Shown here piece after piece: positions 1 to 12,700 of a DNA stretch of 64,000 bases. Source of the stretch: Favolaschia claudopus. Taxonomy: Eukaryota > Basidiomycota > Agaricomycetes > Agaricales > Mycenaceae. The stretch is taken from positions 992,001 to 1,056,000 of the forward strand of contig JAWWNJ010000076.1 in NCBI GenBank assembly GCA_037176885.1, given 5' to 3'. The translations under genes and the position numbers were made by a program. How positions within the stretch are numbered: position 1 is the stretch's first letter; each line of letters opens with the position of its first letter. Under the pieces are notes generated by a model. The model saw only the letters and a list, made by a program, of their open reading frames with translations, ran no database searches and had not been told where the DNA came from.

Positions 1-460
1 AGCAAGAGGGACTCGCTCAGTACGCGGACACTCCGCGCTGAGTTCAACGTTCTGATCATCAAACGGACGGACGCGCAGGTCGTGATATCAATCCACCCTT
101 CCGCACAAAATACTCGAGGGCCCACTCCGCGATCATATTCACCTCATTCCTGCGGCATGGGCGAGGGACGACATGCCTCTATGACCGGCGCAGCAAGAAC
201 AGGACGGACGCCGAGCACGCGTACGCGCACGGATGACCTAGCCTTCGTCTACATCTGCACCGTCGCATAGACATCTGGCCCCGTCTCCGACATGGGTGGG
301 CAGCGTAGTGCTGGTGACACATGAACGTGGAGGAAGCGATCATCGGGTGCACCGACGGAGACGGGGAGGAGGAAGCGCGATTCGCAGCAGCTCTGGTCGA
401 CCGGGAGAGCGGTCATATCCTAGCGGTTCGGTGCGGCCGAGATGACACGTTGAAGTGGGT

Positions 461-706
461 GGAAGTGGAAGTGGAAGTGGAAGTGGAAGTGGAAGTGGAA
501 GTGGAAGTGGAAGTGGAAGTGGAAGTGGAAGTGGAAGTGGAAGTGGAAGTGGAAGTGGAAGTGGAAGTGGAAGTGGAAGTGGAAGTGGAAGTGGAAGTGG
601 AAGTGGAAGTGGAAGTGGAAGTGGAAGTGGAAGTGGAAGTGGAAGTGGAAGTGGAAGTGGAAGTGGAAGTGGAAGTGGAAGTGGAAGTGGAAGTGGAAGT
701 GGAAGT
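461..706. repeat. (GGAAGT)n hexanucleotide array, 41 copies
   Basis: An uninterrupted run of 41 perfect GGAAGT units, polypurine on the + strand. Because the unit is six bases, copy-number changes keep the reading frame. All frames through it are open: Val-Glu, Gly-Ser or Ser-Gly type dipeptides on +, Thr-Ser or Leu-Pro type on -. Long ORFs crossing it therefore do not by themselves prove a gene. The + frame starting near 321 has an ordinary acidic leader and a Lys/Glu-rich exit, so it could be a real low-complexity exon, but no flanking domain confirms this. Confidence 0.97.
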
Positions 707-1589
707 CGATGAGAAAGAGAAAGAGAAAGACGAAGGGGTGGAGAAGGGGGAGAAGGCGGGAGGTGAAGAATTAGATTCAGAAGACCGGTCTGACATGGTA
801 TTGTTGTGGTTGTGGGGAGTCCCTTCAGAGCGTCAGGCCGACGATCACCACCACCCTCAGCATCTCCCCCTCCCCCGCCTCCACCCACTTCCGGTATCCT
901 ACCTCGACCGCCCCCGCCCCGCACCAACGACGCGGGATCATCATCGCCCTCACCATCGATCATCCCCATCTTCCCGTATCCGTATCCGCATCTGCTGCAT
1001 GCACATGGGCTTCCCCCGCCCATAAGCATACGTTTCCCTCCTTCACGACCCAGTACCCCACCACCGCCCGCAATCTCCACCCTCCGTCCCCCCCACCTCC
1101 ACCTCCTCCTCCCTCTCCCCCGCCTTCACGTTCTTCTCCTCCTGCTCCTCACGCTCCCTCTCCCTCTGTCGCCCCTCAGTCTCTTCAGCTTCGTCCGCCC
1201 GCGCGCTCGACACGATCCTCGCCCTCCTCGCCCCGGCCGTCGCTAGCGAATCCTCTGCGTCTCGAATCTTGGATCTTGAATCTTGAGTAGATGAGAGCGG
1301 CGGGGCAGGGCGGGGTGCGTCGTGTGTTTGCGATGATGGGATCGGGATCGTTCAGTGGCGGGGAAGAGAAAGATGAGGATGAGGGAGAATCGTTTAAGGA
1401 GGTGAGAAAGGACAAAGAGAACCGATGACCAAGCAGGTCGGGGAGCGGGACAGTGCGGCGGGCGTATGTCGAGGGTACGTGTAAGCGCGCGCGCGTGTGT
1501 GGCTGGAGGGGAGGAGAAGATTCGGTAAGTACGTTAAGGTATAGGGTAGAGATGTCACCCACATCCGTACGCGAGTATCGCGACTCCCG

Positions 1590-2200
1590 CTTCGCCTCCT
1601 ACCCCAGACGAAAGTAAAGGAGACATCCTCCCCGTCCCCCTCCCCCTCCCTCTCCTTCCACGCCACTGCCACCGCCAGATTCCCGAAACGCCGCCACGAG
1701 ACGGAGTGCCAGGGCAGTGTCGACGAGGAAGACCGTCTACAGCGGGGGAAGCTCCGCGTACTCCTCAGCGCCAACGTTGACCGGTACTTGCGTCCGCGCA
1801 CCATGGTCCATGGCCATACGACCCCGGATGATGACTTGCCGTCAGATACGACGATGTCGACGCCTAGGGAGAAACTTTCCATTCCGTGCGATCGGGTGCG
1901 CGCATTTGCCGCTTCGGTGGTAGTAACAGGAGGGAAGAACGTATCCCGTCGCATCCGCTGGTGGGTGGTCGGCGGCGGGTCGAAACGGCGCGAGACCGGG
2001 ACGGCATGGCAGCCATTGGAGCAAGGAGGAGGAGGTGGGTGTTCGGACAACGGCACGATAGAATAGGTGCGTTCGGAGGTGCGATGAATGTGCCGGGAGA
2101 CCCTGGCAGCGTGAGGAGGAAAGCAGGGAAAACGGCGATGGAGCGCAAAATTGGGACGGCGGCGGAGACTCGCATGGCATCGAGGAGTGCTGGGAGGTCG
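1590..2200 (-). pseudogene. decayed relative of the Ser/Gly/Pro-rich gene at 30.5-34.1 kb
   Basis: Read on the minus strand, about 1770 down to 1600 carries in order the blocks GAGTACGCGGAGC, TCGTCGACnCTGCCC, GGCGGCnTTTCGGGA, CGGGGAGGATGTC and CGTCTGGGG. The same blocks occur in the same order on the plus strand between about 30735 and 31140, with the spacing shortened here by a deletion of roughly 230 bp. Frames shift repeatedly and there is no continuous protein. The minus-strand sequence up to about 2200 has similar Ser/Pro/Arg-rich coding character and may belong to the same relic. The family is not recognised. Homology of the blocks is seen by eye; an alignment would set the true limits. 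Confidence 0.55.
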
Positions 2201-2299
2201 ACTGAGGTTGAGACACAGGAAAACTATGTACATTGAAGGTTGAGTTCGTGTAAGATCCCCTGTGGAAACGAGGCGGTGAGCTTGCAGTGACAAAGGAAG

Positions 2300-3760
2300 G
2301 TCAGAAGACGTACGCTGACACGAATCTCGATGCTGGATCGGACCCTAGTTGACGCAGAGGACTAGGAGACACTGCAAGACGACATAAGTGGGGAGAAGGC
2401 AAGTCAGCGCGCCAGCATGACAGGCTTGAGGATGAGCTGGGAAATGATCGATACTGGGCGCGTTCGAAAACGGCGTTCATACGCACGAAATTGACACAAA
2501 AGCTCCACATTGCACATTGAAAACGCGCAGATATCGAACCAAAAGAATAGCTTGCCACAGACGCCTACATTGGACAGATTCAGCATCAGAGAAACACTCG
2601 TACTTATAAGTACTGGGGCTCGAGCCGCACCTCGGATGAAAACCAGACAATCCCCAAGATCAAGGCGTCTATCCCATCCTGTATATCTTCCCTCCAGTCT
2701 CGATGCTTCAACGACGACGCTTGATCTGACTCGTCGTGTATCCAGACTACGGAAAAGAAGGCGAATCTTGCCCCCAGGAGACCTCGTCAACGGCTGGCGC
2801 AAATGAGCACATTGGCATTAGGTCGCGTTGCGCCTGGGATCTAACTGAACCATCGAGCGGACGCGACGCTGGGAGTATCGAGAAAGCCGACGACGACAGT
2901 CGGTCATAACGGTTGGAAGGAAAAGTAGATCATGGGAATCCATCAACTCCGGCAATAGCGATTGCCAATGCCGAGAGACTGCTTTCGACTCTCATTTTCT
3001 CCAGTCTGACAGGTTGCTTTCAGGCTGCTCATAGCTTTGCTTCGAGCATTATTGCCGACTTCTACTGGACTCTGCTCGACGTTATTTCTTCTTACCCCGA
3101 TTATTTTCACTTTTCATGGCATCCGGCGAGGTCCTCTAGACTTTTCAGGTCTGATTTGAAAAGGCTGCCATGTATGCCATTTGACTCGATTCACACACAA
3201 ATGCAACTCGAAGCCAGTCTCCTCCCAACCCGCCGTCGTGTTCCAAAACACGCTCCGAAACTATTCATTCTCCGCTACCAACATGTACATTCTCCAGGGA
3301 CAGGGATTCGACTCCCGGCGGCGCATCCAGTCACTCGGTGCGTGCTTCCTTTTTTTTTTTCCTTTTTCTTTTCTTTTTCTGTATTAGCTCAAATTATCAT
3401 CTCCTTCTCATCTCGCACAAGTCGAAACTCTCAATCGGACTGAGATCATACCAGAAAGTCCATTCCACTCAGGCGCAAATGCACCCGAGACACCGCTGAC
3501 TCAATGTAAGTATTGCTAACAAGAAGGTTTCAACTTTCAACCTGAATTGCAAACAAAACACCGGTACTAATGTCCCTTCTAGGTATGCTTGAGAACAAAA
3601 CAGAATTCAGGAATTGCAATCACATCGAGTATCTGGAACGGCCAATATCAATATTTATGTTGTAACGAAGTCAAGGATACTGTATACCAATATGGTCTTA
3701 CAGTATGAATTCATCTACTTGTTTAAATTTATTTCCGCGATCATCTGAACCTGTCGTTAG
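2300..3760. other. no supported gene; possible unresolved 5' end of the zincin gene
   Basis: Short ORFs on both strands show no recognisable domain. A pyrimidine tract and splice-like signals appear from about 3330 to 3760. The frame around 3380-3490 is open for about 40 codons and could be an upstream exon of the zincin gene. I could not find a chain of exons that keeps frame into the first recognisable zincin exon at 3761, so the 5' end is either decayed or uses splice sites I misjudged. Confidence 0.5.
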
Positions 3761-6700
3761 TTGGGCAAGCCGCTCGTGAGGCCCCTCCTTCGGAAGCCAC
3801 CGTCAACATTGTCTTGAGCGATACCTATACCCTCACTGCCAGTGAAGCCACTCTCGCACTTCACCTTCTTTGCCATATGCTCGGAAGTACGTGGTTCATA
3901 TTTTCTTATCTCTCTCTGCTAATCTATACTCGACAGTGATGCACGAGTATGTCTCTAATTCGCATTTTAGCCTCAGATCATATCAATTCAATCTTTCCTA
4001 GACATCCAGGCCCTGAACATGCCGGTCCGGTCACCCTGGACGAGCAAGCCGTTTATTCATGCTACCAGAGATGCTTCGGTTGGGATGTCGAGACTACGAA
4101 GACTCAAATCCTGGACGTCTACAACTCTAAAGGTGTTTCAAATTACGACGAGGTCAGAACATCGTCTCTGATGAGGTATGTCTGCCGTCGTCTGCGAACT
4201 CTATGCACAATCAATGTATCTCTGCACGCATAGATACCCTATCCCCGCCGCACTTACCACCCAACAAACCGATGTTCTGCTTCCGGAGGGGAATGGAGTT
4301 CCTACGGCAGACCTCGGCTATTTGATGGCCAATTATCCGGTATCGAACGATTCGAACACCGCTGCGACTCAGTTGGTCGATGCTGCAACTGCGCAAGCGA
4401 TGACGGATGCCCAATCCCAAGGCAATATTCGCAAGATGCGAGCAATCTTCCATGCGTATCTGTTGTCTGGGCGTCTCGCGCCTCCGAGTTCGCCTGACCA
4501 GCCGGCTCATGGTGTCGATCCCAGTATGTATTTTTTCCTCTTCTTCTTCTTTTTCGGTATTGATTTATTGCCAGATGGAACCGAAAACGGGAATGACGAT
4601 ACGCGTGATTACTTTCCATTCATGCCTACCAATTCGCTGTATTGAAGCTCCCTTTTAGCTCATCCCCGTCCCGAAGATCTTGGCTGGTGCGCCACTATAG
4701 ATCCCGTCGACTTCCCGGAAGTATCGACTGCCGATACTGTTCCTGCTACTCCGAGTGGCGCCCTTCAAAGCGTCTTCAGAAAGCTACCGAACGACGAGCT
4801 TTGGGATCCCTACACAACAATCACCTACGGTTTCTTGAACCCCGCCAAAGCGACACAGTATCGGAAGGACCGGATGGCGAACGCGTTTGCTCTCTACTCG
4901 CAGAACACGTCGCTGAAGTTCCAGTTGGTCGAGGGCATCGAGAACTGGGACTTTGATGATGAAGCGACGCGCGCTCGATGCTATATGCGTATCTACTTCG
5001 GCGAGCCTGAAGAAGGTGCCTGGGTTGTAGGTGCTGCTGCGATGGGGAAGGGTCAGATCGATACGGGAGGTCCACGCGTCATTTTCAGTCCCGATCCTAC
5101 CAAACCACGTTATTGGGTCAACATCATCCGGAAATGGACGAGTTTGTACCTCAACGACCAGCCAATGACGCAAGCCGAGGAGGAACAGCTCGACCAGTTG
5201 GATTTCTACAGCAGGAACGGGACACTGTACCACGAGATCGGGTGAGTTTGACTTCTTCCTGTCGTCTGTATGTCCGACTGACTGCTCGTTTTTCAAGGCA
5301 TGCTCTAGGCCTTCATCACGAACATGAACATCCTGATGCGCCACTCAAGGACTGGACTCGCCCATTCAAATACTTTTATCAGAATTCGTTGGCGGGCACA
5401 AAGGTTCTGATAGAACGACTCTTGTTCTTCGTCGTACTCATTCTTCGCAGTTCGACAAGGACAGCATCATGTTATACAGTGGTTATGAATACAAAGACAC
5501 CGTAAAAAACCCACATCCAACTAACATCAATGGATGGCCGTCCTCCACTGATTTGGATATACTTTGTGTTCGTGCGTTTTATCAACTCGGCAATCCCTTC
5601 TGATCTTCGCGCTCATAGCTCCTATATCCCGATAATTACAAGGGGTGGACATTCGAATATGCTCTTACGAATCTCGAGTTCACCGACGAAGAAAAAGATC
5701 GGTTTATGGACCTGCGGCGAGAGGCTATCGGCGCAGACGACATTATTGTACCCGACGCACTCAAGCAGCTTCGTTCTGAGCTTGTCGCCAATCTAACCAC
5801 ACGTCTCCGACTCTCGCGCCGTGAACAAAGTCTATACAATCCGTCAGAACTCATGCCTTCTCGCGAGCACCGTGAAAACGACCATGACGATGGATTCCTT
5901 CCCCCGAAAAACTGGAATGTTCCCCACGGTCTGGCGCCCATCGAGCAACCGGATTGGTGCGGAGTCTCCGACGTCGATTCTTCTGATACGGCTAGCGATA
6001 CAGGGGTCCCGAGCGGGGTCCAGCACGGTGCGATCAAACAGGTACCCGGGTTTGCCAGCTCGTTGTTTGGGAACAAAGGCGAATTGTGGGATCCGTACAC
6101 AGTCATCACGTACGGCTTCCTCAACCCCGACAAAGCGACGGATTATCGCAAAATGCGCGTCCGGAATGCTTTGGCATGGTATAGCCGCAACACATCCTTA
6201 TCATTCCGATTCGTCGCCAATATTGATGCCTTGAATTTTGGTGTGCCAGGCAAACCCAACGCCGATGTTTTGAGTCAGTGCAATATCCGTATCTACTTTG
6301 GAACTCCCAACGAATGGGGTACAAAGCTTGGGTGGGCGCAGATTGGTCGTGCACAGGCGACCGCAACCGCACCAGCAGAGTTCATGCATCCATTCACGTC
6401 TTTATATATCAACAACCAGCCAATGAAGGAAGACGACGAGCGTTTGCCAAACGCTTTGCTGGAGAGTGATAACACACTATATCACGAACTCGGGTACGCT
6501 TCATTGGCCTCTCCAGCTACGCGAATGCTGATGTGCTGTATGCTTAGGCACGCTCTGGGGTTACATCATGAACATGCGATTCCTAACACGCCAGTCGACG
6601 AAGACGATATCGAGAAAGACCTTGTCGGCACATCGGTATGGCTTAAACTCAGCGAGGCAAGGCACGACTAATTTGCTCTAGTATGACAATAACAGTGTGA

Positions 6701-9700
6701 TGTTATATGGCGGCATGGCCTATAGAGATGGTCGCACTGGAACAACGCCCACAAATCCGTATCCTTCTCCCACGGACCTAGCGATGCTCCGCGTTCGTGA
6801 ATCTCTCAAACACATCCCCTCGTCTAATTTTTTTCTTTCTCATAGCTTATCTATCCTGATGATGAATACACATTCGATTCAGCGCTGGAAGAAATGGATT
6901 TCAACCAACTAGAAAGCGCCATATTCCGCAACCTTCGAGACAAGGTTTTCAAAGCCGGGCGTCAAATTTCACAAAGCGACCTCCGAAAGCTTCGCACCGA
7001 GCTGATCGACAATCTGAAGAAACGTCCTCGCCTCGCACGCGGGGTCCCTCCACGAACCGCTCATCCTACATTCCATATCGACACACGAGCCGAGCATATA
7101 ACTAAAGCTGGGAATGGTAGCCCAGGACCAGATGCATCTGGTGCCGTCACAGACATCCCCTCTCCTCCAAAAAACCCTTTTGACCATTATGACGACAATG
7201 GTGATGTAGACTACGACCCCATCGAGCCCTGGAAACCTGCCGATCCCAACACCGGTGGCCCTTCAGGGCCTGCGCGTGGTGCGCAGAATAATCCACCGGT
7301 GACCAGTAGTCCAGCACCTCCAGTTCAAGCGCCTGGATTCCTCCATGAACTTGTTACGAATTTGAAGCAATTTTTTAGTCCCGGTGGGAATCAAATTTTC
7401 ACGCTGCAATTTCCGGGCAGGTTTCTTGATCAAGCGTCGTATGCTTGGGATACGTCTTCTGCGGGGATCTATGGGCAATTTATCAAACCTACTGCCGTGA
7501 ACGAGGCTGAATTCCGACTTGTTGATCAGCTGTACGACGTCGCTCCGAATGTTGGTGGGCCGAACGGTACGAATTTGTCAATCGTATATGAACAGGTGCG
7601 CAGTATTTTCTCCACGCAAAGCCATGATCTAATTCAGCTTAATAGCTTCTCAATAATCTGCTCCCTAAATACGTCGATAATGGCCTCGCGCAGCAGCAAG
7701 ATCAAATACGGCAGTGGATGATCAAGGACGTTCCGATGACGCAGTGGGTTGGCGATATCATGCAACGCCAACAGACTCGCGAGCAGTCCCTTGCGCAGGC
7801 GATAGCCGACAGCACGAGTAGCGCAGGCGCGGCGGCACCGACAGCAGGTGCGTCGTATGATTTTTTCTACTTTGAACAGGAATTTATTTCCGAACAGATC
7901 CCTCCGATGCAACCAAACCGCCGGCCGGAATGATGTTCGGTATCGCCAACAAATCGACGAAGAACGGGGAGACGCTCAATCGAATCGAATTGAGCGAACT
8001 CTTGATGAATGAATATTTGTACGCGAAGCAGGATTGGGAGGTTGAGCGCGATCGTTTGATCAGGCAAGCGAGCCAGGTGCGTTTGATTGTTCTGTATACA
8101 CTGTGGGAAGAAAACCCACTCGGCCTGAGTAGGGACCCACTCAGGCCGAGAATTGCCTACTCGGTCTGAGTAGGTCTGTGTCTGAGTAGGTTTTCACCTA
8201 CTCAATCTGAGTATGCCGAACCCACTCGGCTTAAATCCACTCACCATGAGTAGGTCCGAAAACTGACCGGCATGGCCTTCCAGGTGATGCCGGTCTATTC
8301 GGCAAGATCCGGGCACGCCTGTGGCAAGTGATTTGTGGAAATTTCTAATTCGAGCCTTGTCGGCAAGATGGGTTACCACAGTTCCGGAACAGCGGCAATG
8401 GACGGCATTTCACTAATCGAGGTTTAACTCACACCGCACTCGTCGAAGCTTCCCTTAAGGTTGAACAGCTTCCTCATGTATGACAGTTACCTCCAGAAAA
8501 TGACTCTATGAATAGTACAAGGCCTAGCTCACAGTTTGAGTGTGGTTTGCCACTGGCTTCGTGTCGGGCACCGTTTTGATTTGTTGTAACCTCGTGTTCT
8601 TGACATTTAACCGTTAACTTTGCCCGAGTCCGAGTTGTGAGACAGTGTACGGTGTATACCTGCTTGTAGCAGACGGAATTGACCCATTGGCCTGGCGGAC
8701 AAATAATTTTGGGATTTATCCGAATTTTTGAGCATTTTCGGCCGAGTCGTTCGAAACGCGACTTTCGGACTTAGCGAAAACGCGACGCGTCAGTCATGTG
8801 ATGTGTTACTGCGTGACGTGTAACACATCGCTCCTTTTCCTTATCCTTCATCTTTTGGCTCGCCCCGCGCTGTCCCGTGCCTCTATGCGCCTAAATACGA
8901 TAGAGGACGACTATCAAGGGCTACTGACACGTCCTACGCCGCTGAACCGCCTCAATCATGCCCAAATATCGGCCTTTGAGGCTGATTACGTCTCCCACCA
9001 ACATCGCCGCATGGCACGCGTTATACTCGTTCAATTGCCTTCTGCGATTGCTCTGACGACTATGAAACCTTCCTTATCCCTCTGAGGCTTGCCAGATAAT
9101 CCCTCCGCCTCTCTTCGGCTCGCACGAGGGACATGGTATGACTGTGAGCCGTTCCTCCGAGCTTTGCACGAAGAACGTCAATGACTAACGCGAATTTATT
9201 CACAGAATTGATTCCTGGCGTGTTTTACACCTTAAACGCGCCTTATATTCAGGTTGCAGGCGCGTGTTTCTTCTCTTCCTCCAATTCCTCTCACCCACCT
9301 CCCTTCAGCTCCATTTGCCCACCATACGGTTCAGCGCCGATAACATGTCTCACCTCCCTCTCACCCTTCCTCCCTCTGGTACAGTCAACCTCGCCCGCAC
9401 ACCTCCCACCTGCTCACCACCATTCCCCGACGCCTCGGCGACGAGCTCAGATGGTGACGAAGATGATGACGAATGTGCGCGAGGTTCCGCTTCTTCCTTT
9501 GTTACGCGCGCTAACCCAATCACTTCGCCTTCTGCCCTCCGCCTTTTCAGCTCTCAAGACCACGTTCTATAACGCTGCAAACTCGCTTTTTTGTGTATTG
9601 TGGTGGCTGTTGAGGGAGTCTATACGGCTCGGGATCTGCTAGGAACATCAGGTGAGTCCCAGCATCCCTTTCTCTTTCATTCTGTTTCGTTACTCGTATT

Positions 9701-12700
9701 TCTCCCCTTTCTCTCCCAAACCTACCACCCATTTTTTCCGGAGTCGGCCGCAAAGCGCGCTGGGCCTTACCGTAGGCCCTACGCGCTTGTGGTCGTCGTC
9801 TTTCAGCGATTCTTCTCTTTGCTTCGTTTCGTCACATCTTTATGTTGCTGTTTTACGTCTGAACTCACACCAATTTGCAGACTCGTATCTTTTCTGTTGT
9901 TCGTGCTGCGCATCTGATCACAGTGTCGACCCATCTCACGCTTTGCGCATCCGGAACGCACCCGTGCCTCGTTATCGTTGGTCGGGTTCGAGCGAAATTC
10001 GAAGTGTGAGGGTTCAAGTAAGAAGAGTAAAGGAGTTCGTAGGTTTGTGGTGTGTTCCTCTGGCTGGGTCCGTTCGTATTCCTCTAACTTTGCTCAATAG
10101 CTCATTCCCCGTTCTTTGGTTTGACTCGTTGAGTATGGTTGTTGAATTCAAGGTATGTGTTGTGTTTCTCTGCATTTTCGCCATTGCTAAGTCCCTCTTC
10201 TCAGACTATTCGCCTCCGTTCGATCGAATTTTCAATCGGATGTGTAGGTTCTTTCACTTCGACTCAACTTCACTTGCATCCTTATCATTCAGAGGCGTAC
10301 GGCGAACTCGTCTTCGCTTTCCGTCGTATTTCTGTTTGAGACGAGCGTGATTCGTTTCGCTCAGTTCAAACTAATCACATTAGATTCAACGCTTAATTCG
10401 TAGATCGACGTGGCAATGTACAGACACGCCGCATTCTACTCTCGCCCCTCGCTTCTCAATCAATACAACGACGCATGTCTTTCTTATCTACGTTCCTTCC
10501 CTTTCTCTGTTCCATCATATCTATTTGTCTTCTGTTCAAATCACTGACGAGTTCTCCAGTGTCACTCCGAAATGAACCCAGCCTTTTCCAGGCTCATGAA
10601 GCGTATGGTACGACGCGCATGACGAAATACTGTGTATTTCATGGACGTGAATACCCAGGTTCTCTGTATGCCTCACATCTATTCAGCTTGTTCACGGCAC
10701 AGTTCCCCGATTCAACTTCGTACCCCAAGTACGCTCGATATTGAATGCAGGTATGTTCCAATCTTTTCTCTTCATGGTCAGGCCCATGCTTTGATGTCTC
10801 AACAGGAAGTATTGAACGGTAATACCATCCTTTTCGTCTGTCACTTGTATTGTTCCCTCGCTTCGGTTCTAAGGTCAGCTCATCGCAGGTTAGAGTGATT
10901 TTTTAAACAAACAATTACAGACTGGTTTTCGTTCCATAGTGGCTCACGGTTGAAGTGGAATGCATTCAACGGTGCGGTATCTTACTTTTAGTATCTCTAT
11001 CTTCATTGGAAAATCAACCAGATTCTAGTTCGAATCGACGTCAACCGGCCTCCATCCGCGAGCACCTCAGTAAGCGTCTACCCAGTTGAGTTAAGTAGTA
11101 CCTTTCGAGTCTGCTGTTCTTCATGCCGACCATCGTTTAGACTGCTTTTCTTCGGGCCATGTCAGTGTTGTTCTCCTTCGATCGCTTCCGCACACAGTGA
11201 TTTCGTCTTCAGTACAAGTTCCGTTAGCTCTGTTCGTGATACCGCAAATCCTATCGGGTATGTTGCGACTTTCTCTTTTCGTGTGCGATCCTGGACTCAT
11301 ATTCTTTACAAGAATCGGCATACTCCGGCGCGCATGCGAGCTTTTCTGGCTGAACGTCCCATGGCACAAGGTCAGTGCGAATTGATTTATATATTGTACT
11401 GGCGACTCAATTGAATGGAACAGAGGGCCAGAGCGAGACGGACAGGAACTGTAAGGGGGTATGGATGTGGGAGCGACACATATAGGTGTAGATATGTAGC
11501 GCGAATATAATCATTTGACCTACTCGAATCAAGTGAATACTGTCTTCGATAGAGTAGGGTGGAACACTCCCGTTGAGTAGGGGAACCCACTCAGCCCAAG
11601 TGGGTGACCCACTCAATTGGAGTTGAGGAATTGCCAAAATGCACTTGACCTGAGTAGGTATCCCTACTCCGGGCGAGTGGGTCACCCACTTTTACTGAGG
11701 GGGTACCCACTCCAGCTGAGTACTTAACCCACTCAGTCCAAGTGGGTCTACCCACTCACGATGAGTGGGTTTCCTCCCCATAGTGTATATATTTAAAATA
11801 TCAGAGACGCTGATTCAAATGCAGGCCGACATCGGAACGCCCGAATCACAGAGAGCTCTCAATGATCTTACGCGTCAGCTCGCCCACATCACCGACACGC
11901 GTCAAGCTCAGCTGGCTTCGAAATACTCTGACGCTGTTGTGCGCGGATATTCTCACACCATTCGTCAGTATATGGGCTATCTCGATATTGCGAGTCCGGC
12001 GGAAGCGCTACAGGTATGTCGTCAGTCAATGGCTTGAATTAGTCCGACTCATATTCTGTATAGGACGCAAAAGATTCACTTAGGGAGGCCGCGATGTCCT
12101 CTCTCGACGGCAGCATGAAGGTCTACCCAGTTCAACTTACGCCTCTCGACTGGTTCTCTGGGCTATCGACTTCATTCACTCTTGAAGATCTGACTCTGAA
12201 CCCCGAGATCATCCGGACCCAGATACAGGCGAAATCCCACGAGCTCGATACCCTCACCTCTCAGCTCGTATCGCTTCAAATGGGCAGCAGAGGTGATCCC
12301 ACCGACCTCCAGAACAAAGTTCGAGCGGCGCAGACGGCCTTGGATTCAGCTCAAAGCGCACTCTCCCAATCGTATTCCAACAACGTGATCGCTATGGCCA
12401 AGACCTGCCTCGACGCCTATGGCAAACTTGACACCAAGACGCTTTCGAGTAAAGTTCAGATCGCCGAAGCTGTCCTAGCCGATCTTCCAGCGATGATGGA
12501 CACTGTTCAAACAGCACAAGACAAGCTGACGTCTTCCTCTCGTGCGCTTTCCCAACTGCTGGCGGCACAGGCTCTAGCGGAGGCGACCGACACGAAGCAG
12601 CAACAACAGCAGATTACGCTTCAAATTCAATCGCTCTCTGCGGATCTCAAGGAGCTTGAAACGAGGTGGCAGGCACTCACGGCCAGTACGGGTGGAGTGA

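Larger units (their letters stand above)
8095..11789. mobile_element. TIR DNA transposon (CACT- termini, CACTA-like, non-autonomous) inside an intron
   Basis: The ends carry a 27-bp imperfect terminal inverted repeat: TATACACTGTGGGAAG... at 8095-8121 matches the reverse complement of 11763-11789 with three transitions. If the element starts at CACT (8099-11785), the flanks are a TATA duplication; a TA duplication with a slightly longer terminus fits equally well. Both ends carry arrays of palindromic subterminal repeats, a hallmark of CACTA/EnSpm elements. However, CACTA elements normally give a 3-bp duplication, which is not seen, so the superfamily is tentative. Removing the element plus one TATA leaves a 57-nt intron, GTGCGT...GCAG, of the local normal size in phase 0. 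This supports a recent clean insertion. No transposase domain was recognised inside. Confidence 0.85.

Noticed and set aside
413..1080. Overlapping ORFs through the GGAAGT array (Thr-Ser, Leu-Pro, Gly-Ser runs)
   Set aside because: A hexanucleotide repeat without stop codons is open in every frame; openness is no evidence of coding.
8112..8232. CRISPR-like look of regularly spaced palindromes
   Set aside because: The DNA is clearly eukaryotic, spacers are only 4-8 bp, and the arrays sit at the ends of a TIR element.
9652..10350. 232-codon plus-strand ORF inside the transposon
   Set aside because: It runs through many strong splice-like signals, is Ser/Phe/Arg-rich without any domain, and has no similarity I can recognise to transposases.
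10960..11060. Possible tRNA gene suggested by an AGTTCGAATC B-box-like motif
   Set aside because: No matching A box, no cloverleaf arms and no acceptor stem could be formed.
8095..11789. Assignment of the transposon as a definite CACTA element
   Set aside because: Termini and subterminal repeats fit, but the flanking duplication is TATA or TA, not three bases, and no transposase is present; kept as CACTA-like only.
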